Origin: Cladopsammia gracilis
Taxonomy: Eukaryota > Cnidaria > Anthozoa > Scleractinia > Dendrophylliidae
Assembly (NCBI GenBank): GCA_022457155.1
Contig: JAJGOT010000157.1
Location: 664,501 to 728,500, forward strand
Length of the DNA stretch: 64,000 nt
Direction: 5' to 3'
Of this stretch, positions 34,930-46,354 are shown in pieces. The notes beneath the pieces are model-generated. The model saw only the letters and a program-made list of their open reading frames with translations. It did not search any database and was not told the DNA's origin. Each line of letters opens with the position of its first letter. Positions within the stretch are counted from its first letter, which is position 1. Made by a program: the position numbers and the translations under genes.

Positions 34930-37900
34930 TAGTTTGAGATCTACAAGCTTTATAGTCAACTCTCTCCTTTTACAAACACTCATCTAAGACAGAAAACTCT
35001 CTTGGACAGTAAGTTGGGACTGTGGTAAGAGTACATCATACTTTACACAATGCTCACTTTCTTTTATTAGTCACAGTGTTGCCCAATTTGTTTTGAGCCT
35101 TGGTCAAACTCAGGATCTCACCGGCTCTCATCTCTCAGCTGTGGGCATCTCTTTGGAAGAAGGTATGAAATAATACATACAATGAACAGTCATCTCTCGG
35201 GACTATAAGAAAGTTAGAGTACATAATCTTTCTGTAATGAAGAATATTTTTTGGAAATTAAGATTGGAGTTAAAACTCTTATCAATCAACTTATCAAGAT
35301 TTACATTAATCAGAACACAAGATATACAATGTGTAGCATTTTTTACAAGATTGATCTCTTGTAAGATATATTTTATTATTAAAAGGGGGACAATTACCAG
35401 AAGATTTCACATGTTTATTTTAACAAGGTCTTAAAAACAACTTATGTTTAAAATAATTTATCATCTGTCATTTTATTCCATAATTATTCATTTATCTGGC
35501 ATATCAGCAAGAGTTGTTACCTTATCTCTTTCCAATTTACCGGTATTATCGGATAACCAATCAGTGAATGAGTTGTTGAGTCATCTGTCAATTAATTAAT
35601 GCAAGATCTTGTCCTTTAGCTGTATTGAAAGATGGTTAAAATCTAAAGCAGGAAATGACAAGTGTCCCCAGTGTAATGCACCAGCAAGGAAAAAAGACAT
35701 CAGAAACATCTACACTAAAGCAATTAAGTCAATTGATACAACTGAACGTGACAGGGCACTTGCAGACCTGGAAAAAGAGAAAGAAACTCGACAGAGGGCA
35801 GAAGAACGTGAGGCTCGAGCTCTCTTGCAATATCAGTTGGCTAAAGCAGAGTGTGAGAAGATTACTGCTCAACTCAGGAAACAGGAACAACTGGTTTTCA
35901 CTTTACAGACGCAAAGGCAAGAACTCATTAATGTTATTTTAATTAACCCTTTGACTAGCTAAATTGAGGAAAGAAATTATAGCCGATATTCCAAAATCTG
36001 TTTAGTAAAATAGTGACAAAAAAACAGAGCCATAAAGGCTCTAGGGGTGAAAAGGTCAACATGTAATATTAATTTTTTGTTCTCACAGCTGTATGTGTAG
36101 CAACAGACAGCTATTTACACTGTAGATTTTAAGCAGGTCTTCCTCTATAATAACAGATACATAACATGTAGTATACTGTTAAATAACATTTCAAGTAGAA
36201 AACAGCTACATGTACAGACAAGTCTCTGCTGTCAGACACCTCCAGTAGGCAGACACCTCTTGTAAGGGGACACACAGCCATATCCCAGGCACATACACTG
36301 TACAAACAATGCAACATACAATGTGCCCACACAGTCATGGTCCCAGCCACATGCACTGTACAAACAATGCAACATACCTGAAAACTTGTCCTACATGTAA
36401 GTGAACAAATGCTTTGGTCAAACACTTGATGAGATTAGAACATGTCCTATTTCAGATCAGAGAACTTCAAAGATGCCACAGACATCCAGAACACACACAA
36501 ACATTTTTGTTTTAGGGGTGGACCATTAGAAATCCTGGGAGGGGGGTCAAAAATTTTTCAGTGTATGATTTTTTTTTTCGGCCTGAGTTTCCTGCAGGAT
36601 TTTTTTTTGAGGGAGGTGCAAGCCTGCAGGTTTTTTTTTTTTGAGATTTTCTTTATAAATGCGTGCAAGCCCCAAATTTTTTTTATACTAATGGCCCAAT
36701 CCATTTTTGGTGTTAAACGCTGGAGAGTAGATTTAAGTCAGACTGTCGAACCTTTGCATAAAAAATGGGGAGAAATAAGAATTGAGATGGAGTGGTCGAG
36801 CGCCGAAGGCGCGAGCCGCTAGGGGGGTTTGGGGGCATGCTCCACCAGAAAATTTTGAAATCTTGATGCTCTGAAACTCCATTTCTAGTGTTCTGAGACA
36901 ACAATTTCTGTCAAAAATGTTTGGCAAATTGATGTGTCTTCTCGTCACTTTGCGTCTCTTTGTGTGGCTCCACATACAAGTACTCGATTTCATTTTATTT
37001 TTCTTGCTGTTTCTTTAGTTTATCTGGATATCAGAGTTGAGTATACGCAATTTCGTCTTTTTGTATAGTAAGTGTTATGAGAATTTGACGAAAATGACAG
37101 AATTTCATTTTCAAGCAAAATCGGGGTAATCTCGACGAAATCAGGACGGTTGGACAATCTGTAATGTATTTTAAAAATACTTGTGTGTAGTAGAGCAGGT
37201 TACATATTTCATGATGTTTACAGTGTTTTCAAATATGTACATAAACAAGGTTTTGGTTATATTAAGATATTGGTACATGTACCAGATAGACCTTTGAGGC
37301 AGGTAATTTTTGACAGCATTTGAGTCAACCTGAAGTTGCTTTTTGATGAATTTTACTACCAGAGAGCATGTCATACTCTCATATGTTCCAGTTTAAAATA
37401 AATAAATAAATATATGTATATATAGCCAGTTAGCTTGCAGGATTTTATTTTTTTATGGTCAACTGCTTGCAGGAATTTTTTTTGAGACAATTTTCCTTTG
37501 CAGGATTTTTTTTTTGGTAATTGTCACCCCCCCTCCCAAGATTTCTAATGGTCCGCCCCTTAAGAAACGAGCCAGTCATGCATCTTATAATTACCAAGGT
37601 TAATTTTGTGCATCCGTTCATTTTACGCAAAACAATAAATATGTCGGTTATTCCTATAATGCATGCTAAGCAGTACAAATGTATTTAAATGCGACTGCAA
37701 ACCGCCAATTCTCATCTGTTTTGATACTGAAGGTTGCAACAATAAATGAATGATTTGACTTCATCGTCACCCAATCAGCTTTTTCTTGTCTTTGGTATTT
37801 TATCAATTACCGGTATGTTACCTTCAGTTGGTAAGAATTGTAACAGTTTTGAAACTTTATTGCAGATTAGTGCTGTACAGTTGTTGCAACTCTGACTCTG

Positions 37901-40900
37901 TTTAAACTTTATTACAGATCAGTGCTGTGCAGTAGATGCAACTCTGACTCTGTTTAAACTTTATTGCAGATCAGCACTTTGCAGTAGATGCAACTCTGAC
38001 TCTGTTTAAACTTTATTGCAGATCAGCACTGTGCAGTAGATGCAACTCTGCCTCTGAAGGAGCATCAGCTGGTATAAGAACCCACGGTCAGAGCAGCTCA
38101 AGCCAGGGTACATTACCACAGAAGTCTTACATCCTTCAAACATCGTTTCAAGTTGCACAGGTACCGCTGTCTACAGGTTTCATACCTGAATGATCATGTT
38201 GCATGTTTCCATTATTTCTGTTATTGAAACATTCATAAATCTGCATAGTACCGTACATGCCTTTGATTCAACATGTTAGAGAGGATGTGTCTTGAACTGG
38301 TTGACTTGATGTATTTGGTTGGTTTGTCTGACGTTATACATGCAGACACCCCTAACACCACATTTTTCATTATCATACCATAATTAAATATATCAAAATT
38401 CTATCTTGACTTTGACTTAAGCTTTATAGGGGAATAAAACAACAGACTTGTTATTAAATAATTCATCCCTGAACCTTAATGTGATTTCTTTTGCTTTAAT
38501 CCCATTTGTCTCGGATCTTAGTAAGACCAGTGTGATTTGATATTTTCAAAATAGGCCTATTCTACATAATTTTATATAACCACCAACTCAATCTGTATGT
38601 AAAGGGAAACTGTGTTTGAATGTATTCTTTCTGGCACTAAATGGACTGTTGGTATTAAAGGGTAAAAAAAAAAAAACCAGAAGGACTGCACTGGGTTCAA
38701 ACATTTTTCAATTATATTAATACACTAACACAGACTGTACATTTGTCTTTTTACAGAGTGGTTTGAGAGTGGTTACATTTGACCAACATCACGCCCTTCT
38801 GGTGATATCCAAACCGTCACCAAATCAGCTTTTTCCTGGCTTTGGTATTGTTAAGGTAAATATTAGTTAAATAATGTAAGTTTTTAACTTGAATCAGAGG
38901 TGTTACTGCCAAACATTATATAATACTGGGTGCAGTTATTTAACAGCCCTGAATCTCAGGCTAGCCCCAACTTTGAATTTTCCAGTTGCAAGTGAACCTT
39001 GGATAATGCTGGGTCAGCACTTGTATGTGCATGATATTTGTTGTTTGATGTACATGCAGATTCTCTTCTAGTATGGGAAGCAGGGATGGTGTTGTGGTGA
39101 TAGTACCCGTCTCCCACCCATGTGGCCCAGGTTCAATTCCTGTGGGCAACCCATACATGGGTTGAGTTTGTTGTTGGCTCTCTTCCTTGCACCAAGGGTA
39201 ATAATTATTTTCTCGGGGTACTCCGGTTTACCTCCATCCACAAAAACCCGCATTTCTAAAATTCCAATTTGATCTGCAAACAGTAGAAGTAAGAGCCACC
39301 TCATGGATTTCCACTGAAATTCCTATTCATTTATCTATTTAAATATCTATTTATTTATGTTTTCATACTATGTTTGTATTCCTTCATCTACTGAACCTAC
39401 ATGTATGGCAGCTAATTTTCACAATTTTGAAATGGCAGTAATTTGTGAAACTTAATTTTTTGCAAATGAGAAGAATTCATTAGTCATTATTCTTAGCCTA
39501 TTATGGGTAATTAGAAACATGAAAGTTTCAAGATTAAAAAAAATGTAAAAATAATATTTCACAAAAATGTCCTCTCATAAGGCACAAGTGTGTTAATTGT
39601 ATTATTAAAATTAGTGTAGTTCTTCTAGATATAAATAATTATAAATGTCTGTCCATTTACATGTAGGTGAGTTCTTTGGACTCCAAACATTGTGAGTTTG
39701 TGCGGATTCACCAGAAGCCTGTGCGTGATGTGGCATTCAGTTGCCGTGGTGATGGTTTATTGCTGACAGCAGCCATGGACAAGACAGTTAAAGTCACCAG
39801 TATGCTAAGCAACACTGTTGTTCAGACGTAAGTTTAAGAAAAAAGAAATATTGCATTATAATGTGAATAAAATAGAACTAATAATCAGTGCATGTTTTTC
39901 CATTATAGTTACAATACACCAGCCCCGGCCTGGTCTTGTGCCTGGAATGATTATGATACCAATTATGTCTACTGTGGCCTGCAAAATGGCACTTGTTTGA
40001 TATTTGATGTCAGAAACACCAACACTTACCTGAAGAGTATCCAGAATGCAACAGGAGGCTCATGTCCAGTCATCTCTGTTGCTCATGTGTCACCTGACCC
40101 ACATGGTGTTCTTAGGTGAGGTTACTATGCAACATGACAATGACGTTTATGGTGATGATGACAACATTGATCAATGATGATGATGACAATACATGTATTA
40201 AGGGTGGTGCAATGATTACGATGCTGATGATGATTATGAAGATTCAATGTTGGTTGTTATAGTAGTGATGGTGACAATGATATCAGTGACAATGAAAATG
40301 AAATTGGTACATTGGTACACGTCGTAACTTCAAGAACATTAAGGCTATGACAATGAAACATTAAATTTATGACACATTTAAAACCTTTGTAAATCGGAAG
40401 CAAAACATTGTTAAAACCTGAAACTTTTTGTGAAAGATTATAACACTTGTTTCCACATACCATGTTAGAAACAACTTTGCAGGATGTATATGTTGTGGTC
40501 CAATTTTATCCTTGGTTCAAATTTTATTTTTCTTTGTTTAAAACTCATTATCATACATTAACATAGCCAAAAACAAAGGAAAATAAAATTTGAACCAAGG
40601 ATAAAATTGAACCACAACATATACTTCAAATTTTTTAATTTTTATGACATCATGGGAAAGCCAAGAATAAACATTGTTTTTCTTCATTCAAAGATATAAA
40701 TATGTCAAAATCTTGTTGCCATGGAAACATCAAGTCACATGATCAAAAATTGTCATATGAAATTGTTGCCAGATAAATTTTAGGAAAAGTCACAAAGTTT
40801 GATGGCGTTTGAATACATATTAAGGAAGTTATGAATGTTGAAAGTTAGCATGGGCACTATGTGCCCCCCCCCCCCCCCCCACCCCCAGGCCGAATAGGGT

Positions 40901-43900
40901 TAATGTCACTGCCCAATGATGCCATCATCTGAACTGAGACAAGGTGTTTGAGCACAGACAGCATGATCTTACCAGTTATTTAAAGACCCTGGTTAGTGGT
41001 CCGGCCGGGATTTGAACCTGCGACCTCCCGCTCTGCAGAATGGCGCCCAACTCTGAGCTAACCAGGAGGCGGTTATGTCATTCTAATTATGTCATTCTAA
41101 TTTTTCAGACCTGGAGGAATTCTTGTGTGTAAGTTGGAAGGAGCATCATTCTGGGAGAAAACTCCCGGAGCTGATTATCTGCCACATCAGCTGATGCTGC
41201 CTGAAGGTACTGTGATCACAACAAATCAAATACAAGAGTTTTATTATTGATGTGATGACATACTGTCTTGACAACAACTGGGTCCTCGAAATGGAGCATT
41301 AGAAAGGCTCTGTGAGGACCCCCTGCCTTCTTTGGCAAAGTTGGTTAAAATAAAATAAATCAATAAGTCAGAATCTCTAACTTTTAAAAAAAAAACTTTT
41401 ACGAAGAAAATCTTTGCACTTAATTTTATTGTGGCTGTCTGCCTTCATCAGTGTGGAGGTCTGGAAGTGATATTTCCACTCGCACTTATCAAATGTTGTC
41501 TGTTGTTGATGGGGCCATTTGGAAATTAACAGCATGTAGGCATGAAGAAATGTCCTCCTTTCATTTATTCACCCTGTTTTTCTTTTGGGGTGACTGTTCT
41601 ACCTTGGCCTCCAATGTAGTGAATGAAGGGAGGGCATTACAACTGGACCTTGCAGTCATGATCAGTTGGCTGAAAGTGTTTAAATCTGGTGATTTTATAT
41701 ATTTTTTTATATTTCTGATTTAATTTGTGTTTCATTCAGGATCCTGCACCAGTTTGTCATTTGAACCAACAACCCGACACTGTATGTTCTCTCTTCGTCC
41801 CTCCAAGAAATTTCCTCACACAAGACATTTGGTATGAATGTTTTAACAATGTATATGTTGTGGTTCAATTTTATCCTTGGTTCAAATTTTATTTTCCTTT
41901 GTTTTTGGCTATGGTAATGTATGATAATGAGTTTTTAACAAAGGAAAATAAAATTTGAACCAAGGATAAAATTGAACCACAACATATTAATATTAATATT
42001 AATATTAAAATTAATACATATGTCTATTTACATAATTAATGTGTGTATTCAATAACGTATGTAAGCAGGAGCCTGATGTAAGCAAATTTAAAATTAGGCA
42101 AGACAGTTTTTATCCTGTATTAATTTTGTGAGCTGTCAGGGTTGGCGGGTGTACTTATTAATTAATGTTTTTGCAGGTTTATAAATTACAGGGGAATGGT
42201 GTGGGGGTGTCAACAGCTCGAGCTGAAGCAGAAAGATCTGTGGATACACAGCTTACTGATCAGGGTTTGTATGACATCATGTTACTTATATCTAAAGTTA
42301 CACCTCTTGTATAAAATAATTCAGTGATCTGCAGAACTAGCACAAACAGTAATTTCTTATGAGAGCCAGTCTCAAATGCATTATTAAAGGGAACCTCCAT
42401 TGTTATAACAAATTGACATTAAATTGTTGGAAATAAAGTCTAAATTAAAAGTTTTTAAAAAACAGGTGCAAATATAATTTTAGTGTACAAAAAAATGGAT
42501 ATGAAAATCGCCTATTTTCGCTTTTAAATTTCCTGTGCGCTGCCATTTTGAACTTCGATTCTTAACAATATAGTGGCAACCGTAACATGTCATAATAATT
42601 CAAAATGGTGGCGCGCGCGGGAAATTAATTTAAAAGCGAAAATTGGCGATATTTATATCCATTTTATTTGTACACTAAAATTATATTTGCACCTGTTCTT
42701 TTAAAAATTTAAATTTCGACTTTATTTCCAACAATTTAACGTCAATTTGTTCTGACAATGGAGGTTCCCTTTAAAAGTGACTTGAGGGTAAAAGAAATTG
42801 TGCATTACATTGTATGAACAAGTTTTTGAGAGATGCTGCTACAGGAGGTTCAAAAAGTACGAAAGGTACAAATATACAATATTTATAAAGGTACAATTAT
42901 AGACACTTTCTACCAGTACACCTGTAAACAGATGTTATTTCTTGATTTTAATTTCATTGTTAAATGTCCCTCGCCTAATTTGCTGCTGTCTGCTGGCTCA
43001 GACATGTATCATGGATGGATGACAAAAGACCTGTTTAAAAGCCTTCTCTATGGAGAGCTTGCAAATGGTTCAATGGTCTCAATCTCAGATTTAAAGACAC
43101 TTGCAAAAGTGCACTCAAATGTGGAAATGTACTTGAAAATTGGAGCTCTGATGTAGATAATTATCCAAAGTGGAGAAAACTAGTTAACCAAACATGGCAG
43201 AATGCAAACAACAAAACAAGAAAATAGGGGGAAAAAGACCCAGCAGGAAAAATGATGATACACAAGCAAATTGAAGTATTATATTGTTGCTGCTGTGTCG
43301 TTGGCGTTATATAATTATTATATATAATTTGCCTAATCCTTGATTTAACTCTCCTAGTTGAATTTTTTCTTTAGCAACCATTTGGTTACTCACTCTTTAG
43401 ATTTAGCAGCCATGTTTGAATCTTCTTTCAATGAGGTCACCAGTGCCACAGTTTTAGTGGCCATGGCGCCTAAAATGGTCACAACTTGGAGGGTTGGATT
43501 TCCACTTATTTTAATTCTAGCATAAGATACTAATGCTCTGTAACTTCACATTGTACTTACAGAAGCCAGCCTATGTACATGTCAAGCCATCAATCAGTGT
43601 GTTGGTGGCTCTACACAGAAACTTCTCAGCAAATCAAGATTATTTACCAGTCCAGATGATCATAACACCCTGATGGTGGCTGCTGGTGATGAGAGTTCCT
43701 TGTCGGTGAGTGAGCTGAACTTTTTAAAAACCAGAGTCAGTCGCTGAAGTGAGCTGGCCACTTAGGGGAATCATGTATGGTTGCAAGAAGCTAGAGTTTC
43801 ATATTTTATAATATAAAGAAATACATATATAATGGCACTATGTAGTTATTGCATAAGCTGGTCTAAAGGCCCCATGGACACACACAGTGCAAACTTTTCC

Positions 43901-44352
43901 TGCAAAATTGCGCACAACAGTTGCAGAAAAATCGAGTTCTACTTTTGCCATGTTGTGCGCAACAAATTGCATCGTGTAACACCCCCAAGAAAAGTTGCAC
44001 CACGTGTCTGGGCCTTTATGGTGTTGGCAGTAAAATTGCCAGAGTTCTACATGTACCTGCACATTATGAGAGGATCATAACAACAGCCACTACATGTCTA
44101 AATTCCTTTTTAGAGCCACCCTTGCAATTTTTTGTCACTGCAAGTGATTCTAAAGTTTAACTTATTTACTAGTATTTTTGTTATTTCTTGTAGACTTTAA
44201 TATGGAATGGTAGCAATGGGAGTCAGCTGCAGAGACTACCCAACCAAGGAAAAGAAACACTAGATGTTCTTCCATTTGCTGCTAATGGAAATAACTTTAT
44301 GGCCACAATTGATGAACAGAAATTAACTGTTTATAAATGGCTAAGTGTTTGA
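32781..44352 (+). CDS. rfwd3: E3 ubiquitin ligase RFWD3 orthologue, 12 coding exons
   Basis: Exons: 32781-33176, 35071-35162, 35620-35916, 38022-38160, 38757-38855, 39667-39827, 39909-40115, 41109-41206, 41740-41831, 42177-42264, 43563-43705, 44194-44352, giving 656 residues. Residues 1-132 are acidic and disordered. A RING follows (C136xxC139, C156-G-H158, C164, C178xxC181); the usual CGHxFC cysteine is Gly161. A coiled coil spans about 200-258. The WD40 propeller comes next ([47 protein letters not shown] end). RFWD3 ubiquitinates RPA and RAD51 at stalled forks and works in interstrand-crosslink repair (Fanconi anaemia group W); the WD40 part binds RPA. The protein is shorter than the ~774-residue human one, mostly N-terminally. 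All phases agree, but the exon 3 donor must be GC (AAAG|GCAAGA). Confidence 0.92.
33319..33602. mobile_element. MITE family A, copy 3, in RFWD3 intron 1
   Basis: It has inverted ends of the GAGCGGCTTTCACTTGAGTG / CACTCAATTGAAAACTGTTC type and the shared AAACCAAAGTAATTACTCTG subterminal block. Confidence 0.75.
33967..34170. repeat. Two poly-C tracts in RFWD3 intron 1
   Basis: Runs of C at about 33967-33986 and 34156-34168 produce poly-Pro and poly-Gly artefact frames. Confidence 0.8.
34614..34929. repeat. Long (CTA)n microsatellite with interruptions
   Basis: About 315 bases of CTA triplets lie in RFWD3 intron 1. They are interrupted by CTAG breaks (about 34704-34746) and a patch of CTACTT hexamers (about 34784-34850). 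Confidence 0.95.
36225..36380. repeat. Tandem duplication and GTGTCC-type repeats in RFWD3 intron 3
   Basis: ACTGTACAAACAATGCAACATAC occurs twice about 66 bases apart (near 36296 and 36354). The preceding CAGACACCTC boxes resemble the reverse complement of the 17-bp repeat at 54046-54285. Confidence 0.6.
36515..37561. mobile_element. DNA element with about 34-bp inverted ends, RFWD3 intron 3
   Basis: Left AGGGGTGGACCATTAGAAAT and right ATTTCTAATGGTCCGCCCCT are complements, each followed inside by CCTGGGAGGGGGG-type sequence and by repeated TGCAGG plus T-run motifs. No transposase was recognised. Confidence 0.7.
37765..37800 (+). repeat. Partial duplicate of RFWD3 exon 5 inside intron 3
   Basis: Thirty-five bases (from CGTCACCCAATCAGC to TTTGGTATT) match exon 5 at 38815-38849 with three differences. 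The copy lacks the exon's donor and the upstream part. Confidence 0.8.
37850..38057 (+). repeat. 52-bp tandem repeat carrying four copies of a splice acceptor
   Basis: Acceptor-like TTTATT(G/A)CAG ends fall at 37865, 37917, 37969 and 38021, exactly 52 bases apart. Each is followed by AT(T/C)AG(T/C)(G/A)CT and the start of exon 4. The last copy leads into the open exon 38022-38160. Extended readings from the first two copies hit stops. Confidence 0.9.
39083..39330 (+). mobile_element. tRNA-derived SINE in RFWD3 intron 5
   Basis: The head resembles RNA polymerase III A and B boxes (TGGTGATAGTACC, GGTTCAATTCC). The body has GGTTGAGTTTGTTGTTGGCTC and GGGGTACTCCGGTTTACCTC. Confidence 0.7.
40371..40670 (+). 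mobile_element. Fragment of MITE family D, interrupted by a family B MITE
   Basis: CATTTAAAACCTTTGTAAAT through GCAGGATGTA (to about 40486), then CTTCAAATTTTTTAATTTTT from 40624, reproduce 50519-50665 with the family B element in between. The matching uninterrupted site at 50633 shows the insertion point. Confidence 0.8.
40487..40623. mobile_element. MITE family B, copy 1 (palindromic, about 137 bp)
   Basis: The ends are TATGTTGTGG(T)CCAATTTTAT and the complement, with about 60-bp arms. The asymmetric loop is in the opposite orientation to that of copies 2 and 3. Confidence 0.9.
40905..41072 (-). mobile_element. tRNA-derived SINE, minus strand, RFWD3 intron 7
   Basis: Read on the minus strand it starts CCTGGTTAGCTCAGAGTTGG (A box), reaches GCAGGTTCAAATCCCGGC (B box), and continues with AGGGTCTTTAAATAACTGG. 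The tRNA-like head is well preserved. Confidence 0.8.
41852..41987. mobile_element. MITE family B, copy 2
   Basis: It has the same ~60-bp arms as 40487-40623. It sits 20 bases past the exon 9 donor of RFWD3, very close to the splice site. Confidence 0.9.
42384..42774. mobile_element. Long-TIR MITE, about 390 bp, RFWD3 intron 10
   Basis: Left TTAAAGGGAACCTCCATTGT is mirrored at the right end. Homology extends about 170 bases inward on each side (AACAGGTGCAAATATAATTT, CGCTTTTAAATT). Confidence 0.85.
43002..43216 (+). pseudogene. LINE C-terminal remnant
   Basis: [10 protein letters not shown] in one frame, then [20 protein letters not shown] and WRKLVNQTW in another, fit the conserved tail that follows the reverse transcriptase in many animal LINEs. 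A frameshift near 43070 separates them. No RT remains. Confidence 0.5.
43862..44018. mobile_element. Short MITE in RFWD3 intron 11
   Basis: AAAGGCCCCATGGACACAC at the left is mirrored imperfectly by GTGTCTGGGCCTTT at the right. GTGCAAACTTTTC/GAAAAGTTGCAC lie just inside. Confidence 0.65.
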
Positions 44353-44357
44353 TGTAC

Positions 44358-45755
44358 AGTGTATAAATTAGAGTATCACCAATATGCGAGTCAGCGAGTC
44401 ATGCTGCGAGCCAGCGAGCCATGGCTGCGAGCCAGCGAGTCACACGAACCATGGTTGCGAGCCATACGAGCCACTTTAAATAACGCCTTGGAGGTTGCGA
44501 AAAACAAAGCAAAAGCAACGCGGCACGCGATACGCAATAAACGTACACAGAAAAGCTTAAAAAACTGTTGCTTTGGAAAAATTGTGACATTAGTGAATTA
44601 ATAGTTTCATGATTTCCCGCAGACGAGACCCTACTTCAATTTTTTGACTTGACAGAGAGACTTTCCCTGATAGATCCGAGCTTTTGTAACGGCGCGTTCT
44701 AGTTTGTAGCCACACTCGCGCTGACCATGGCCACGCGGACTTTAGTAAAATTGCACGTGCTCGCAAGAAAAAGTAGGTGTCACCAGATTTTATATTCACG
44801 TCAGCATTCAATCATTCTCCTGTTAAAATGGCCTAAATTTTTAGATAGCACGCAGCTCTCAAAAACCTCTGTTTCCACTGGCCTTGTAAAAGACAGCTGC
44901 TATTGTTTTTAGAGATAGGGGCATTGTTTAGGTCATTCATCCATTGTTTGATGAGCCAATAAAACAACTCATTCTAAGAGCTGCGTGGATCCCCTTAATT
45001 TTAGCTTCATGCCACTTTAAATTTTTGAAAATTTCAGGTGGCACCCTGTTTTTTTTAACTTTGCAAAAACTTTTTATCTCAACATGACGAGTACAATTCC
45101 ATAATAAAAATGGGGGTCACTGAGCTCGTTTTTACTTCATCGCGAGATTAAATCTAGCATTTCATAAATGGAGCCATGTCACGGTGATTTTGCTGTTTGT
45201 GTTCGAAATGTAGACTTTCTCAAAGTCGTTCGCTTCTCGTTTCCGCGAAAATAAGCGGCGTTTCTCTCCAAAAGCCATTTAATACATGCAAATTGTAATT
45301 TGACAGTTCGGCACCCAGGAGTCCCAAAAAAGTTCGCGCCAAAATGACGTCATATTTTGATTCGTTTTCCAGCAGGGGAAACAAGTCGAGCTCTCGCGCT
45401 TCGCGCTCGCTTTCGCGCTTCGCGCTGAGCTCGACTTGTAGGCAAGTCTATTCGAAATGGAGCATTTCCTCATTTTTATGAAATGCTCTTGGAACACCCA
45501 GAAGAAAACATAATATGATTCCTTGAAGGGACAACCATAATCAACCGACATATGAGAACTTGAAACAAACTGGCAAGAGTTTTCAAGTTGCAATACACTG
45601 AAAGCACGCTTTCTCGTGCGAACAGTGAACAGTGAAGAAGGGGAACAACAGGACTGGGAACAAATATTGTGTTTTCGCATGCCTCGCACAAATGCCTCGC
45701 ATGACTCGCTGGCTCGCTGGCTCGCATATTGTGCATCCCCTATAAATTATTGTGG
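44358..45755. mobile_element. Possible element with GCGAGCC-rich inverted ends
   Basis: The left end has repeated GCGAGTCAGCGAGTC/GCGAGCCAGCGAGCC boxes; the right end has GACTCGCTGGCTCGC. Left AATATGCGAG and right CTCGCATATT correspond. It lies directly behind the RFWD3 stop and may supply its 3' UTR; an AATAAA is at 44536. Confidence 0.45.
45390..45437. repeat. Hairpin-forming GCGCTTCGCGCT repeat
   Basis: GTCGAGCTC is mirrored by GAGCTCGAC around two TCGCGCTTCGCGCT units. Confidence 0.7.
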
Positions 45756-45808
45756 AGACAGGATGTCTAGTGTACTCAGTGCAAACAATCGTCAAAATTT
45801 TTTCTTGG

Positions 45809-46003
45809 TCAGTGATTGGACTACATGCAAGTGGTTATGCAATTTATTTCAAGAACAAGGGAGAAGAAGAGAGGAACAAAATAGTAGGGTGAATTGAATT
45901 ACATTACAATGTTTAAGTAGATTGATGTTACAATTTAAATTTTTACTCATTACATTTTTGTAAAATAAAATTGTCATGACACCATGCTTCCTTGAAACAT
46001 GTC
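45809..46003. repeat. Dispersed repeat, copy 1 (second copy 50902-51095)
   Basis: GGTCAGTGATTGGACTACA, AACAAAATAGTA, GTAGATTGATGTTACAATTT and AAAATAAAATT occur in the same order at both places. Identity is not recognised. Confidence 0.7.
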
Positions 46004-46004
46004 A

Positions 46005-46325
46005 CTTGATACTGTTTAATATTATCCCTTTGACTACCAATAGTAGCTATTGTAAATAAATTCAAGTAAAATTCAACTCTTATTCCATTTTGCTGTGTGT
46101 CTGTTCAGTTGCAGATCACAGTTGACTTCAAAATGCAGTAGGAACAAAAATGTGACCAATGAGACACAGGTGACTTGGTCACCAGTGTTCTGACCACATT
46201 TTGACATCTTCTGTGATCTATAACTGAACAGACACCTAGCAAAATGCAATCCATTTTTTTTTATTCAATAACAGGGAAGAAAAATTAGCCTCGCAGCACT
46301 TGACTGTGATCGTGACTGTTCAAGG
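46005..46325. mobile_element. Repeat family C, uninterrupted copy
   Basis: Elements such as TTTAATATTATCC, ACTACCAATAGTAGCT, CAGATCACAG and ACATTTTGACATCTTCTGTG reappear in SLC37A4 intron 2, split into 58155-58239 and 59127-59372. The right end runs into a poly-G tract. Confidence 0.75.
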
Positions 46326-46327
46326 AT

Positions 46328-46354
46328 TGAGGGGGGGGGGGGGGGGGGGGGGGG
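46328..46354. repeat. Poly-G tract
   Basis: This is an uninterrupted G run of about 26 bases. Confidence 0.9.

Noticed and set aside
42833..43156. 107-residue frame as an extra RFWD3 exon
   Set aside because: Its second half reads better in another frame as a LINE C-terminus, and RFWD3 phases close without it.
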